From the NCBI GenBank assembly GCA_025352345.1, contig JANXTP010000084.1:1-35566 (forward strand): a stretch of 35,566 bases of DNA, in the 5' to 3' direction. Source of the DNA: Burkholderiales bacterium. GTDB taxonomy: Bacteria; Pseudomonadota; Gammaproteobacteria; Burkholderiales; Burkholderiaceae_C. The notes below the pieces were generated by a model. It was given only the letters and a program-made list of their open reading frames with translations. It was not told the DNA's origin and searched no databases. This document shows, piece after piece, positions 25,895 through 34,774 of the stretch. The position numbers were made by a program, and so were the translations under genes. Every line of letters starts with the position of its first letter. Position 1 is the stretch's first letter.

Positions 25895-27499
25895 CTACGG
25901 GTTGCCGGCTCGCTTCTTCATCGAACCAATTTCGCTGCTCCAGAACACCGTGGTTGCCCGTGTGCGCTTGGCGCAGTAGAGGCCCGCATCGGCGCGATCC
26001 ATGAGCTCTTCCAGGTGCAGCTCATCGTCTCGATGGGCCACCATGACGCCGATGCTGCAACCGACGGCCAGGGCCTTGCCGTCCCGCTCGATGGGTGCTT
26101 CCAGTGCCGCGCGCAAGCGGTCGGTGAGCGCTGGCAGGCGGTCAGGGGCGACATCTTTCAGCAGCGCACAGAACTCATCGCCACCGAGCCGGGCCACGAT
26201 GTCGCCCGTGCGGAAAAAGTTGCGCAGTCGGGCGCCGATGACGCGCAACACATCGTCTCCGGCCGCGTGCCCCAGGGTGTCGTTGATCGGCTTGAACTTG
26301 TCGAGGTCTATCGACAGCAACGCAACTGGCTGGTCCTGAGCCCAGCAGGCCGACATCGCCGCGGCGGCCGCCGGCATGAACGCGCGCCGATTCGGCAGCC
26401 CGGTGAGCACATCGGTGTTGGCCGACGCGCTGATCGGGCGCACCAGCTTGTAAGCCAGCGCGCTGACCGCCAGCACCGACAGGATCAGCGACGCCAGGAT
26501 CCAGCCCTGCACCGCCGCCGCCGCATCGAGCAGCGCCGGCACCGCCTTGTTGTCGAGCTTGCCGATCCACAGCCACACGTCACCGTCCACCGACGAGGCC
26601 AGTGCCTTGACACGGATGAAGGAATAGGCGCCGCCACTCGACACCTGGATCAGGTCGGCCGGGATCGACGGGGCCGCGGCGATCGCGGTCTGTTGCCCGC
26701 CAGCGGCCGCGGACGTCGCTTCGCCATCGGCCAGCGCACCGCGCAGCTTCGCAAAGGTGCGCTGCGTGAGGTCCGCGCTCAAGGACGAGGCCAGCACGCG
26801 AGGCGGTTTGCCGGTGTCGGCGCCAGCGACGATCAACTCAAACCCAGTGAGCTTCGCGAGCCGCCGCGCTAAGCTGTCATCGATCGCCAGCGTGCCCCGC
26901 AGCGTGGCGATCGGCCGCGGCGCGAGGATGTCGGCGTTCCGGTAGGTGACCAGCTGCATGGCACCGGCGTCTCGCACCACGGTGAAGTCCAGCAGGTTCA
27001 CGGACACGCTCGGGGCCGCGTCCGCCGCGCTCGATGGCGCGCCCGCCCAGGGGTGTATCGAATACTGGATCCGTGTGCTGCGCGCCTGGTGGTTCTCCAG
27101 CATCGAATCGATGGTCGGCTGATCCCGAGTGGCCACCGCCTGCCGCAGGCCGTACTCCGAGGCCATCAGCTTGGTGCCGGCCGCCAGGCTTTCTTGTTCC
27201 TCGAAGACCTGGTTCTGCACCGTCAGGTACCCGCCCTGCAGGACATCGCGGATGGCAGCCAGCGTCAGGCCGTCGTGCCTGGACTTCAAGAACACCATCA
27301 GCCCGACCTGGATCGCGATCAGCGTCAGGGCCAGGCAGACCACCAGGCGACGCTCGTTCGTGAATGCGCTCGTGAGGCCGCGCAGCCTGCGCCACAGGCG
27401 CGGCTTCACCGACCGCAGCGACGCAGGCGCAGCCCCCGACGCCGCACGGAGGGCGGGCGACGACACGGACGACCCTTGGGTTTCGGCGTGACTGACCAT
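25895..27499 (-). CDS. Membrane diguanylate cyclase with periplasmic sensor
   Basis: The 534-residue protein has a cytoplasmic N-tail and a membrane segment (about 50-72, VVCLALTLIAIQVGLMVFL). A periplasmic sensor of roughly 260 residues (CHASE/Cache-like, with TLAAIRDVLQGGYLTVQNQ) follows, then a second membrane segment (about 340-362) and a full GGDEF domain. Active-site GGDEF is at 439-443 (RLGGDEFCALL), DLDKFKPINDTLGHAAGDD is intact, and the I-site RTGD lies five residues upstream. It should make c-di-GMP with feedback inhibition. The ATG at 27499 is preferred over one at 27643. An HD-GYP-type gene lies two genes upstream, suggesting antagonistic enzymes in one locus. Confidence 0.92.
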   Translation of the reverse strand: MVSHAETQGSSVSSPALRAASGAAPASLRSVKPRLWRRLRGLTSAFTNERRLVVCLALTLIAIQVGLMVFLKSRHDGLTLAAIRDVLQGGYLTVQNQVFEEQESLAAGTKLMASEYGLRQAVATRDQPTIDSMLENHQARSTRIQYSIHPWAGAPSSAADAAPSVSVNLLDFTVVRDAGAMQLVTYRNADILAPRPIATLRGTLAIDDSLARRLAKLTGFELIVAGADTGKPPRVLASSLSADLTQRTFAKLRGALADGEATSAAAGGQQTAIAAAPSIPADLIQVSSGGAYSFIRVKALASSVDGDVWLWIGKLDNKAVPALLDAAAAVQGWILASLILSVLAVSALAYKLVRPISASANTDVLTGLPNRRAFMPAAAAAMSACWAQDQPVALLSIDLDKFKPINDTLGHAAGDDVLRVIGARLRNFFRTGDIVARLGGDEFCALLKDVAPDRLPALTDRLRAALEAPIERDGKALAVGCSIGVMVAHRDDELHLEELMDRADAGLYCAKRTRATTVFWSSEIGSMKKRAGNP

Positions 27500-27654
27500 C
27501 TCGGAAAGATCGTCAGCAGCCGACCCTGACTTGAGCGCCGTGTGGGGTGCGTATTCCCTAGGGCCGTGCGCAGCGGGTTGGTCAGATGGCCCAGCGCAGG
27601 GCTTGAGGCGTGTCGTGATCGGCAGAGCCAACAGCTGGGGCACACGCGCTCAGA

Positions 27655-27969
27655 TCAATGCAGCTGATCAGGTCGGCGTGGTTTGCGAAACGACTTCGGT
27701 GTGTAGACGTTGCCGGTCCATTCACCTTCATCGTCTGCTGTCTTGCCGCCACGCGCGCGTCGGATGACGGCTTCGGCCTCGCTGCGGGCCAGGCGCCGCG
27801 ATGTGCGCCAGTGCCACAGCAGCAATGCGCCACGGCGCAGCGCCCAGCCCCACCGACGCACGGCCCGATCGAAGCGCTGCTGGCGCGCTGCGCCCAGGCA
27901 CAGCCGCACCCCTAGCACCGCGCAGACGACGAGGGTGAGGGCGGCAAGCAGCGTTTCGGCGAGGCTCAT
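27655..27969 (-). CDS. Small single-pass membrane protein, 104 aa
   Basis: One hydrophobic helix (about residues 3-26, LAETLLAALTLVVCAVLGVRLCL) is followed by a strongly basic, Arg/Trp-rich cytoplasmic part. This includes RRWGWALRRGALLLWHWRTSRRLARSE-like sequence and a C-tail WTGNVYTPKSFRKPRRP. AAGG sits close to the ATG at 27969. I do not recognise the family. It lies between the HD-GYP-type gene (78-bp gap) and the membrane cyclase (155-bp gap), all on the minus strand. A structural or adaptor role in that c-di-GMP locus is an inference. Confidence 0.65.
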   Translation of the reverse strand: MSLAETLLAALTLVVCAVLGVRLCLGAARQQRFDRAVRRWGWALRRGALLLWHWRTSRRLARSEAEAVIRRARGGKTADDEGEWTGNVYTPKSFRKPRRPDQLH

Positions 27970-28047
27970 GGGCCTTTATTTTGCGCGCGCCACGCGGGTC
28001 GAGTCACGCAGGAGGCCGGTAGGGCGCCCCCCGTGTCCGAGGTCCGC

Positions 28048-29316
28048 TCAGGCGTTGATCATCAGCCGCTGGCAGATGCGGTCCAGGCGCTGCGTGTCCT
28101 GGTCGTTCAGCAAGCCAGCGCGCAGCCGCACCGCGCGCTCGATGCGTCGCAGCCGGAAGCGCAGCTCGCCTTCGACCGCCTCGACCTCGGCCGCGTTGGG
28201 CGAGGCCACCGGATCGGCGTGCCACAAGCCGGTGGTGGTCAGGCCACGCCGCAGGCGGTTCAGCAGGTGCTCGGTCAAGGCCAGCGCCCCCTTCAGATCC
28301 TCGGACATCGCCTCGTGCAGCAGCGCTGCGGCGGCGTCGCTGGCGTCGTCCATCACGTGGGAGAGCTTCGTCAGGCGGGTCTTCAATTCATCGGCACGGC
28401 AATGCGCCACCGTGGGCGGCTGCTCGCGCGCCACCTGGGCAATCAGGCCAACGCAGCGCAGATCGAACTCACCGGGCACCACACGCAGCGCGATGCTGGC
28501 GCGTGACAGCGGCGCCTGCTCGTCGCCCAGCGCGGCCAGCGTCGATTCGGTGACGGCGAGCAGCCGGCCGAGTGGCGACACCTGGTCACCCTGCAGGCAG
28601 TGCGGGAAGCCCGAGCCGTCCATGCGCTCGTGGTGCTCGGCGATCGCACGGGCGATGTCCGCCGGGTAGTCGGTCAATTGCGTGATCAGCAGGCTGCCGA
28701 CGTGCGGGTGCACGACGAGATGCTGGTAGCTCAGGATGTCGAGCGTGCGCTCGGCATCCGCTTCGCCGAACTCCGGGCCGATGTACATCTCACCCAGGTC
28801 GTGCAGCAGGCCGCACAGCATGGCCGCGCGCAGATCTGCCACGGCACCACCCTGTGTCAGCATCAGCGCACCGTTCAAGGCCATGGCGTGGACCGCATGC
28901 TGGAAGCGGGCCGGGCTGCTGGCACGGGAGGCACTCAGCAGCAGCTGAGCGACCGAGTGAATCGGCAGCATGGCCGCTTCCCGCAGCAGCACGTCGGCAT
29001 GCGGGTGCAGCAGCGCGGCCAAGGGGATCGGCTCGTAGAGCAGCGCCTGGACCGCATCGGCCAAGGTGCGTGCGGTGACACCATCTTCGGCTTTCAGGCA
29101 GCTTTCCAGCGGCTCCTTCAGCTGACGGTCGAGCAGCTTGCGCCGCAGGGCCTGCGAGACCGGCTGGTCCTGCGCCCAGAGCTTGATGCCGGCGATGTCG
29201 AAGATGTCGCGCGCGGCGATGATTTTTTGCGTCTGGCAGGCGTCGAGGATCGTCGCCAGCGCGTGCGGATTGGCAGAGGAAAAGTCGGTGGCGATGGCCG
29301 CGGCGGGTTGGGTCAT
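28048..29316 (-). CDS. HD-GYP-type domain protein (putative, divergent c-di-GMP phosphodiesterase)
   Basis: The 422-residue soluble protein has a helical N-terminal half and an HD-GYP-like core. The HD pair is H172-D173 in LCGLLHDLGEMYIG, and the HHExxDGxGYP motif appears as HHERMDGSGFP (H228, H229). Departures from consensus are HDLGE where HDIGK is usual, GFP for GYP, and AVTESTLAAL where the metal-ligand segment usually reads ADVFDAL. Activity is therefore uncertain. A C-terminal helical region (about 290-422) is unassigned. The ATG at 29316 has GGAG 6 nt upstream, preferred over 29355. It is divergent from bioA. Confidence 0.8.
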   Translation of the reverse strand: MTQPAAAIATDFSSANPHALATILDACQTQKIIAARDIFDIAGIKLWAQDQPVSQALRRKLLDRQLKEPLESCLKAEDGVTARTLADAVQALLYEPIPLAALLHPHADVLLREAAMLPIHSVAQLLLSASRASSPARFQHAVHAMALNGALMLTQGGAVADLRAAMLCGLLHDLGEMYIGPEFGEADAERTLDILSYQHLVVHPHVGSLLITQLTDYPADIARAIAEHHERMDGSGFPHCLQGDQVSPLGRLLAVTESTLAALGDEQAPLSRASIALRVVPGEFDLRCVGLIAQVAREQPPTVAHCRADELKTRLTKLSHVMDDASDAAAALLHEAMSEDLKGALALTEHLLNRLRRGLTTTGLWHADPVASPNAAEVEAVEGELRFRLRRIERAVRLRAGLLNDQDTQRLDRICQRLMINA

Positions 29317-29341
29317 GGCAACTCCGGTTTCAAGGTTGTAT

Positions 29342-29359
29342 CGGTTTGTCGTCAAACCG
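29342..29359. promoter_or_regulatory. 18-bp inverted repeat between the HD-GYP-type gene and bioA
   Basis: CGGTTTG, spacer TCGT, CAAACCG is a perfect 7-bp dyad. It lies 25 bp upstream of the HD-GYP-type ATG and about 100 bp upstream of bioA. The half-site arrangement is not that of the E. coli BirA operator. It may be an operator for either gene or an RNA hairpin in the minus-strand leader. Confidence 0.35.
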
Positions 29360-29462
29360 GCGCCCGACTGTAGGGGTGCATTCCCGCAGGCGCCCGTGAA
29401 CCTCCGCTGCAGCGTGACTCACCCCACGCCGGCAGGCCTTCGATAATGCGGCTCGACCTTGC

Positions 29463-30848
29463 ATGCCTGACCCCATGTCCGCCTCCCATCCTCGTCCACC
29501 TGCCTCGTCCGTCAACGCCGCGTGGCAACAGCGCAGCGTCGCGAGCGTGTGGCACCCCTGCACGCAGATGCAGCGCATGGGCGAGGTGCCGCCGATCGCG
29601 ATCGCGCGGGCGCACGGGCCGTGGCTGGAAGACCACGAAGGCGGCCGCTATTTCGACGCCACCAGCTCGTGGTGGGTCAATCTGTTCGGCCATGCCGACG
29701 CGCGTATCAATACGGCACTGAAAGACCAGCTCGACACGCTGGAGCACGTGATGCTGGCCGGCTGCACCCACGCGCCGGCGGTCGAACTGGCCGAGCGCCT
29801 GTCGGCGCGCACCGGCCATGCACTCGGCCACACCTTCTTCGCGAGCGACGGCGCTTCGGCGGTCGAGATCGCGCTGAAGATGAGCTTCCACAGCTGGAAA
29901 AACCGCGGCCTGGGCGACAAGCGCGAATTCGTTTGCCTGCGCCACGGCTACCACGGCGAAACCATTGGCGCGCTGGCGGTCACCGATGTCGCGGTGTTCC
30001 GCGATGCCTACGACCCGCTGCTGATGCGTGCCCATGTGGTGATGGCGCCCGATGCGCGGCAGGCCGCGGCCGGCGAGTCGGCGGCCGAGGTGGCGCAGCG
30101 CGCGCTGGCCGAGCTGGCGACGCTGTTGGAGTCGCGCGCCGGGCAGATTGCCGCGCTGATCATCGAACCGCTGGTGCAGTGCGCCGCCGGCATGGCCATG
30201 CACGATGCGGCGTACCTGCGCGAGGTGCGTACGCTGTGCGATCGCTATCAGGTGCACCTGATCGCCGACGAGATCGCGGTCGGCTGCGGGCGCACCGGAA
30301 CCTTCTTCGCGTTCGAGCAGGCCGCAGCGAACAACGAGCCCGCGATCTGGCCCGACCTGCTGTGCCTGTCGAAAGGCATCAGCGGCGGCTACCTGCCGCT
30401 GTCGCTGGTGCTGTCCACCGGTGCGATCTACGAGGCTTTCCTCGACGACGACACCGCGCGCGGCTTCCTGCATTCGCATTCCTACACCGGCAACCCGCTG
30501 GCCTGCCGCGCCGCGCTGGCGGTGCTGGACCGCTTCGATGACGAGCCGGTGCTGCAGCGCAACCGCGAGACCGGCGCGTTGCTGACCGCGGCCCTTGCCG
30601 CGCGTCTCGATGGCGATGCGCGCATCGAGCACGTGCGCCAGCGCGGCATGATCTGGGCCTTCGATGTGCGTGAAGCGCATGCCGGCGTTCGATTCGCCGA
30701 GCGCTTCCACTTGGCCGGCCGCACGCAGGGCCTGCTGATCCGCCCGATCGGCCGCACGGTCTACCTGATGCCGCCGTATCTGCTGAACGACGAGCATGTC
30801 GCGTACCTCGCCGAGCGCGTGGTGGCGACGTTGAATTCGGTGCTGTGA
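29463..30848 (+). CDS. bioA: Adenosylmethionine-8-amino-7-oxononanoate aminotransferase
   Basis: The 461-residue fold-type I PLP aminotransferase makes 7,8-diaminopelargonate from KAPA in biotin synthesis. It has VWHPCTQMQ, DATSSWWVNLFGHA, FFASDGASAVEIALKM, HGYHGETIGALAVTD, IADEIAVGCGRTG and the PLP lysine in LCLSKGISGGYLPL. Length is slightly above average because of a short N-terminal tail; the ATG at 29475 is an alternative start. It heads bioA-bioF-bioD, with bioF 25 bp downstream. Confidence 0.96.
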   Translation: MPDPMSASHPRPPASSVNAAWQQRSVASVWHPCTQMQRMGEVPPIAIARAHGPWLEDHEGGRYFDATSSWWVNLFGHADARINTALKDQLDTLEHVMLAGCTHAPAVELAERLSARTGHALGHTFFASDGASAVEIALKMSFHSWKNRGLGDKREFVCLRHGYHGETIGALAVTDVAVFRDAYDPLLMRAHVVMAPDARQAAAGESAAEVAQRALAELATLLESRAGQIAALIIEPLVQCAAGMAMHDAAYLREVRTLCDRYQVHLIADEIAVGCGRTGTFFAFEQAAANNEPAIWPDLLCLSKGISGGYLPLSLVLSTGAIYEAFLDDDTARGFLHSHSYTGNPLACRAALAVLDRFDDEPVLQRNRETGALLTAALAARLDGDARIEHVRQRGMIWAFDVREAHAGVRFAERFHLAGRTQGLLIRPIGRTVYLMPPYLLNDEHVAYLAERVVATLNSVL

Positions 30849-30873
30849 GCGCCTGCTGCTGATCCACCCCGCG

Positions 30874-32091
30874 ATGCTGAAGCACCTCGAACAGCAGCTG
30901 GCCGAGCGCGAGGCGCAATCACTGCGCCGTCATCGTCGTGTTGCCGAGACTGCCTGTGCGCCGCTGCAGAGCGTCACCGCACACGATGGTGCGCCACGCG
31001 AACTGCTGACGTTCTGCAGCAACGACTACCTGGGCCTGGCCAACCACCCGCTGCTGATCGAGGCGCTGGCCGAGGGCGCGCGGCTGTACGGCGCCGGCAG
31101 TGGCGCCTCGCACTTGATCAGCGGCCACTCGCGCGCGCACGCACTGCTGGAAGATGAGCTGGCCGAGATGCTGTCACCGCACGGGCCCGAGCTGCGCGCG
31201 CTGACGTTCTGCACCGGCTACATGGCCAACCTGGCGCTGCTGACCGCGCTGGGCGATGCGCAGACGACGATCTACAGCGACCTGTTGAACCACGCCTCGC
31301 TGATCGACGGCGCGCGGCTGGCCAAGGCGGCCGTCTACACCTATCCGCACAACGACCTCGCCGGCCTCGAACGCCGGATCGCTGCCTGCAGCACGCCGCG
31401 CAAGCTGATCGTCACTGACGGGGTGTTCAGCATGGACGGCGACCTGGCGCACCTGCCCCAGCTTCTGGCGCTGGCCGAGCGGCACGATGCTTACGTCGTG
31501 GTGGACGATGCGCACGGCTTCGGCGTGCTTGGCGTGCAGGGGCGCGGCGTGCTGTCGCATTTCGGCCTGTGCAGCGAGCGCCTGATCTGCATGGGCACGC
31601 TGGGCAAGGCGGCGGGCGTGGCCGGGGCGTTCGTCGCGGCGCACCGCACCGTCATCGACTGGCTGGTGCAGAGCGCGCGGGCCTACATCTACACCACCGC
31701 GTCGCCGCCGGCGGTGGTGCATGCGGTGCGCGCCAGCCTGCGGCTGATCCGCGGCGACGAGGGCGAGCAGCGGCGGCGCCATCTGGTGGAACTCGTTACC
31801 GCTTTCCGGCGCGGTGTGCCCGAGGTGTTGGGCGAGCTGCTGAGTGCGCGCGGCTGGCAGCTGGCGGCGTCGCAGACCGCGATCCAGCCGCTGGTCGTCG
31901 GCAGCAGCGAAGACGCGCTGGCCATGTCTGCCGCGTTGGAGTCGCAGGGTCTGTGGGTGCCGGCGATCCGGCCGCCGACCGTGCCGTCGGGCAGCGCGCG
32001 GCTGCGCATCACGCTGAGCGCAGCGCATGGCCCGGGTGATGTCGAGCGGCTGCTGTCGGCGCTGAAGTCGGCAGGAAAGGACATGGGATGA
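30874..32091 (+). CDS. bioF: 8-amino-7-oxononanoate synthase
   Basis: The 405-residue PLP enzyme joins pimeloyl thioester and alanine to form KAPA. Motifs are LTFCSNDYLGLANHP, GAGSGASHLISGHS, DLLNHASLIDGARL, VTDGVFSMDGDLA, VVDDAHGFGVLG and the PLP lysine in MGTLGKAAGVAGAF. The stop overlaps the bioD start by 4 bp. It lacks a clear ribosome binding site and probably depends on bioA translation. Confidence 0.96.
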   Translation: MLKHLEQQLAEREAQSLRRHRRVAETACAPLQSVTAHDGAPRELLTFCSNDYLGLANHPLLIEALAEGARLYGAGSGASHLISGHSRAHALLEDELAEMLSPHGPELRALTFCTGYMANLALLTALGDAQTTIYSDLLNHASLIDGARLAKAAVYTYPHNDLAGLERRIAACSTPRKLIVTDGVFSMDGDLAHLPQLLALAERHDAYVVVDDAHGFGVLGVQGRGVLSHFGLCSERLICMGTLGKAAGVAGAFVAAHRTVIDWLVQSARAYIYTTASPPAVVHAVRASLRLIRGDEGEQRRRHLVELVTAFRRGVPEVLGELLSARGWQLAASQTAIQPLVVGSSEDALAMSAALESQGLWVPAIRPPTVPSGSARLRITLSAAHGPGDVERLLSALKSAGKDMG

Positions 32092-32990
32092 CCAAGATGC
32101 TTGGCGCGGGTGAGCCGCCGACCGTGTTGCTCCTGATCGAGGCTGAGGTGCTGTGCGAGCCCGAGGCGCGAACGCAGGAGGCGGTGGACCTCGACCGCCC
32201 CTTGCGCGGCTGCTTCGTCACCGGCACCGACACCGAAGTCGGCAAGACTGTGATCACCGCTGGCCTGCTACACGCACTGGCTCGGCAGGGCCTGCGTGTC
32301 GCCGGCTACAAGCCGGTGGCGGCCGGCGCGGTGTGGCAAGCGGCAGCCAGCGGGCCCGGCGGCCATTGGCACAACGACGATGTCGAGGCTTTGCTTGCGG
32401 CGAGCAACATCGCGCTGACGCACAGCGAGGTCTGCCCCTGCCTGCTGGAAGAAGCCTGTGCGCCGCACCTCGCCGCGCGATTGGAAGGCGGGCGCATCGA
32501 ACCCGCGGTGCTGATCGCCGGCGCCCATCGCCTGATGCGGCGTTGCGATGCGCTGGTGGTCGAAGGGGTGGGCGGCTTCTGCGTGCCCTTGGTCGAAACC
32601 GACGTGCCGAACGCTGACGACGCGGCACAGGACGCCGCAGCCTCCCCGGCCACCGACACCGGCTGGGGTGCCGACGACCTGGCCGTCGCGCTTGATCTTC
32701 CAGTAATCCTGGTCGTCGGCCTGCGGCTCGGATGCATCAACCATGCACTGCTGACCGCCGAAGCGGTCACGGCACGCGGCCTGCGGCTGGCCGGCTGGGT
32801 CGCCAACCGCATCGAGCCCACCATGCCGCACGCCCAGCTCAACATCGACACGCTGAGCCGTGCATTGCAACAGCGACACGACGCGCCGCTGCTCGGCGTG
32901 GTGTCTCACCACGCACCCGCGACGCCGGCCCGGGTGGCGGATGAGTTGCGCAGCGACGCGGTGATCGATGCGCTCGGCTTGCAGGACTGA
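32088..32990 (+). CDS. bioD: Dethiobiotin synthetase with extended N-terminus
   Basis: The 300-residue enzyme forms the ureido ring of dethiobiotin with CO2 and ATP. It contains the P-loop GTDTEVGKT (about residues 45-53), YKPVAAGA, the metal/substrate segment VEGVGGFCVPL, and GLRLGCINHALLTAEA. BioD is usually 220-240 residues. Here about 40 residues precede the P-loop region, and an Asp/Ala-rich insert (NADDAAQDAAASPATD) lies mid-protein. The ATG at 32088 overlaps bioF (ATGA) and has AAAGGA upstream, so the extension appears genuinely translated. bioB does not follow. Confidence 0.94.
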   Translation: MTKMLGAGEPPTVLLLIEAEVLCEPEARTQEAVDLDRPLRGCFVTGTDTEVGKTVITAGLLHALARQGLRVAGYKPVAAGAVWQAAASGPGGHWHNDDVEALLAASNIALTHSEVCPCLLEEACAPHLAARLEGGRIEPAVLIAGAHRLMRRCDALVVEGVGGFCVPLVETDVPNADDAAQDAAASPATDTGWGADDLAVALDLPVILVVGLRLGCINHALLTAEAVTARGLRLAGWVANRIEPTMPHAQLNIDTLSRALQQRHDAPLLGVVSHHAPATPARVADELRSDAVIDALGLQD

Positions 32991-33154
32991 ACCGCAAGCA
33001 AATGAATAACGTGCGCCCGCCTCACGCCGCTTCCGGTCCTGGGAGGGCGGTTAACGGGTTGTCGCCACGCACTTCGCGTTTCTGCATGAAGCTCCGTGAC
33101 GGCTGCCGGCTTGCCCGCTCGAGGTAAACGCTCGCCACACGTCAAAATCGGGGG

Positions 33155-34336
33155 ATGAACGATCGTTACCAAGAACAACGTCCCCCCGTGCAAGCCAGTC
33201 CGGAGGAGGAACAGGCCGCGGTTCGGGTGGACCGGGCGCAGACGGAGTTGATGCACGGCCGGGCCATCTGCCTGGTCGATCTTGCAGACGGCCTTCCTGC
33301 GGCTGCCGCGTCGTATCACCTGGTGGCTGCCGTCGAAACGTTGAACGCGGCGCGGCTCGCCTGGTTGTCGTCGTGGGGTGCGCCGCTGCAGCTACTGCTG
33401 ACGGCCGAGCGCGGCTCGGTTCTGGGCCTGTCGTTGTCGGTGCCGCCTGGCGCTGCGGTGTCGGTCTCGCTGCCAGTCGGTCTGCCACTGGGCACGTTGC
33501 TGGAATTGGCCGCGGTGACACCCGCGTCGGGGCCATCGGCGCCAACGGTATCGCTGTCGGTCGCGAAGCCCTCGACGGCGCAGCAACGGGTGCTTGACAG
33601 CGCTCTGACGCTGGCCAAAAACGGCCGCCTGATGCCCGCCTTGCTGGTCGTCGAGCTGCCGGCCGACGCTGCTGCGCGCCTGACCGAGGAGCAGTTGTTG
33701 TCGGTGTCCACTGCGGATGTGCAGCTCGCACCCGCCCGCGGCGAGCGCAGCTTGCGCCGCGTCAGCGATGCACAGGTGGCCATCGAGGCGCACGAGGACT
33801 GCGAGGTGGTGCTGTTTCGCGAGGACGCGGGCGGTGCCGAGCACCTGGCCATCATCGTCGGCCAGCCCGACTTCAGCCAGTCGGTGCTGCTGCGGCTGCA
33901 CTCGGCCTGCCTGACGGGTGATCTGCTCGGCAGCCTGCGCTGCGACTGTGGTGATCAGTTGCGCCGTGCCATCACCCGGCTGGCAGAGCACGGCGGCGTG
34001 CTGCTGTACCTGCAGCAAGAAGGCCGCTCGATCGGTCTGGCGAACAAGCTGCGTGCCTATCGCCTGCAGGATGAGGGCCTCGACACCATCGATGCCGATC
34101 GCTGCCTGGGTTTCATGGCCGACGAGCGCGACTACACGCCGGCGCTGGCGATGCTGAAGTCATTGGGCATCAAGCAAGTGCGGCTGCTGACCAATAACCC
34201 GAAGAAGATCGCCGCGATCGAAGCCGGCGGCATCGAGGTGGTCGAGCGGCTGGCCCTGTACGGCCCGGTCAACCCCTACAACGCGCGCTACATCGAGACC
34301 AAACAGCAGCGGGCCGGGCACCTGAAGGAAGACTGA
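33155..34336 (+). CDS. ribA: GTP cyclohydrolase II with degenerate RibB-like N-terminal domain
   Basis: The C-terminal half (about residues 215-390) is a full RibA domain. The zinc cysteines are C252, C263 and C265 (HSACLTGDLLGSLRCDCGDQ), the GTP region is YLQQEGRSIGLANKL, and LTNNPKKIAA follows. It opens GTP to start riboflavin synthesis. The N-terminal 200 residues align loosely with RibB (HGRAICLVD.. at the strand that normally continues DDEDRENEGD), but the catalytic acidic motif is replaced by LADGLPAAAASY. That domain should therefore be inactive. No FMN riboswitch is recognisable in the 164-bp upstream gap. It is convergent with exbD (7-bp gap). The GGGGG before the ATG may serve as ribosome binding site. 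Confidence 0.9.
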   Translation: MNDRYQEQRPPVQASPEEEQAAVRVDRAQTELMHGRAICLVDLADGLPAAAASYHLVAAVETLNAARLAWLSSWGAPLQLLLTAERGSVLGLSLSVPPGAAVSVSLPVGLPLGTLLELAAVTPASGPSAPTVSLSVAKPSTAQQRVLDSALTLAKNGRLMPALLVVELPADAAARLTEEQLLSVSTADVQLAPARGERSLRRVSDAQVAIEAHEDCEVVLFREDAGGAEHLAIIVGQPDFSQSVLLRLHSACLTGDLLGSLRCDCGDQLRRAITRLAEHGGVLLYLQQEGRSIGLANKLRAYRLQDEGLDTIDADRCLGFMADERDYTPALAMLKSLGIKQVRLLTNNPKKIAAIEAGGIEVVERLALYGPVNPYNARYIETKQQRAGHLKED

Positions 34337-34343
34337 TCCGGCC

Positions 34344-34772
<429 letters not shown>

Positions 34773-34774
34773 CG

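Noticed and set aside
29352..30797. A 481-codon minus-strand open frame antisense to bioA
   Set aside because: Shadow of the aminotransferase, which has every expected motif on the plus strand.
32991..33154. An FMN riboswitch upstream of ribA
   Set aside because: The conserved FMN-aptamer segments are not recognisable in these 164 bases; I see no other clear element there.
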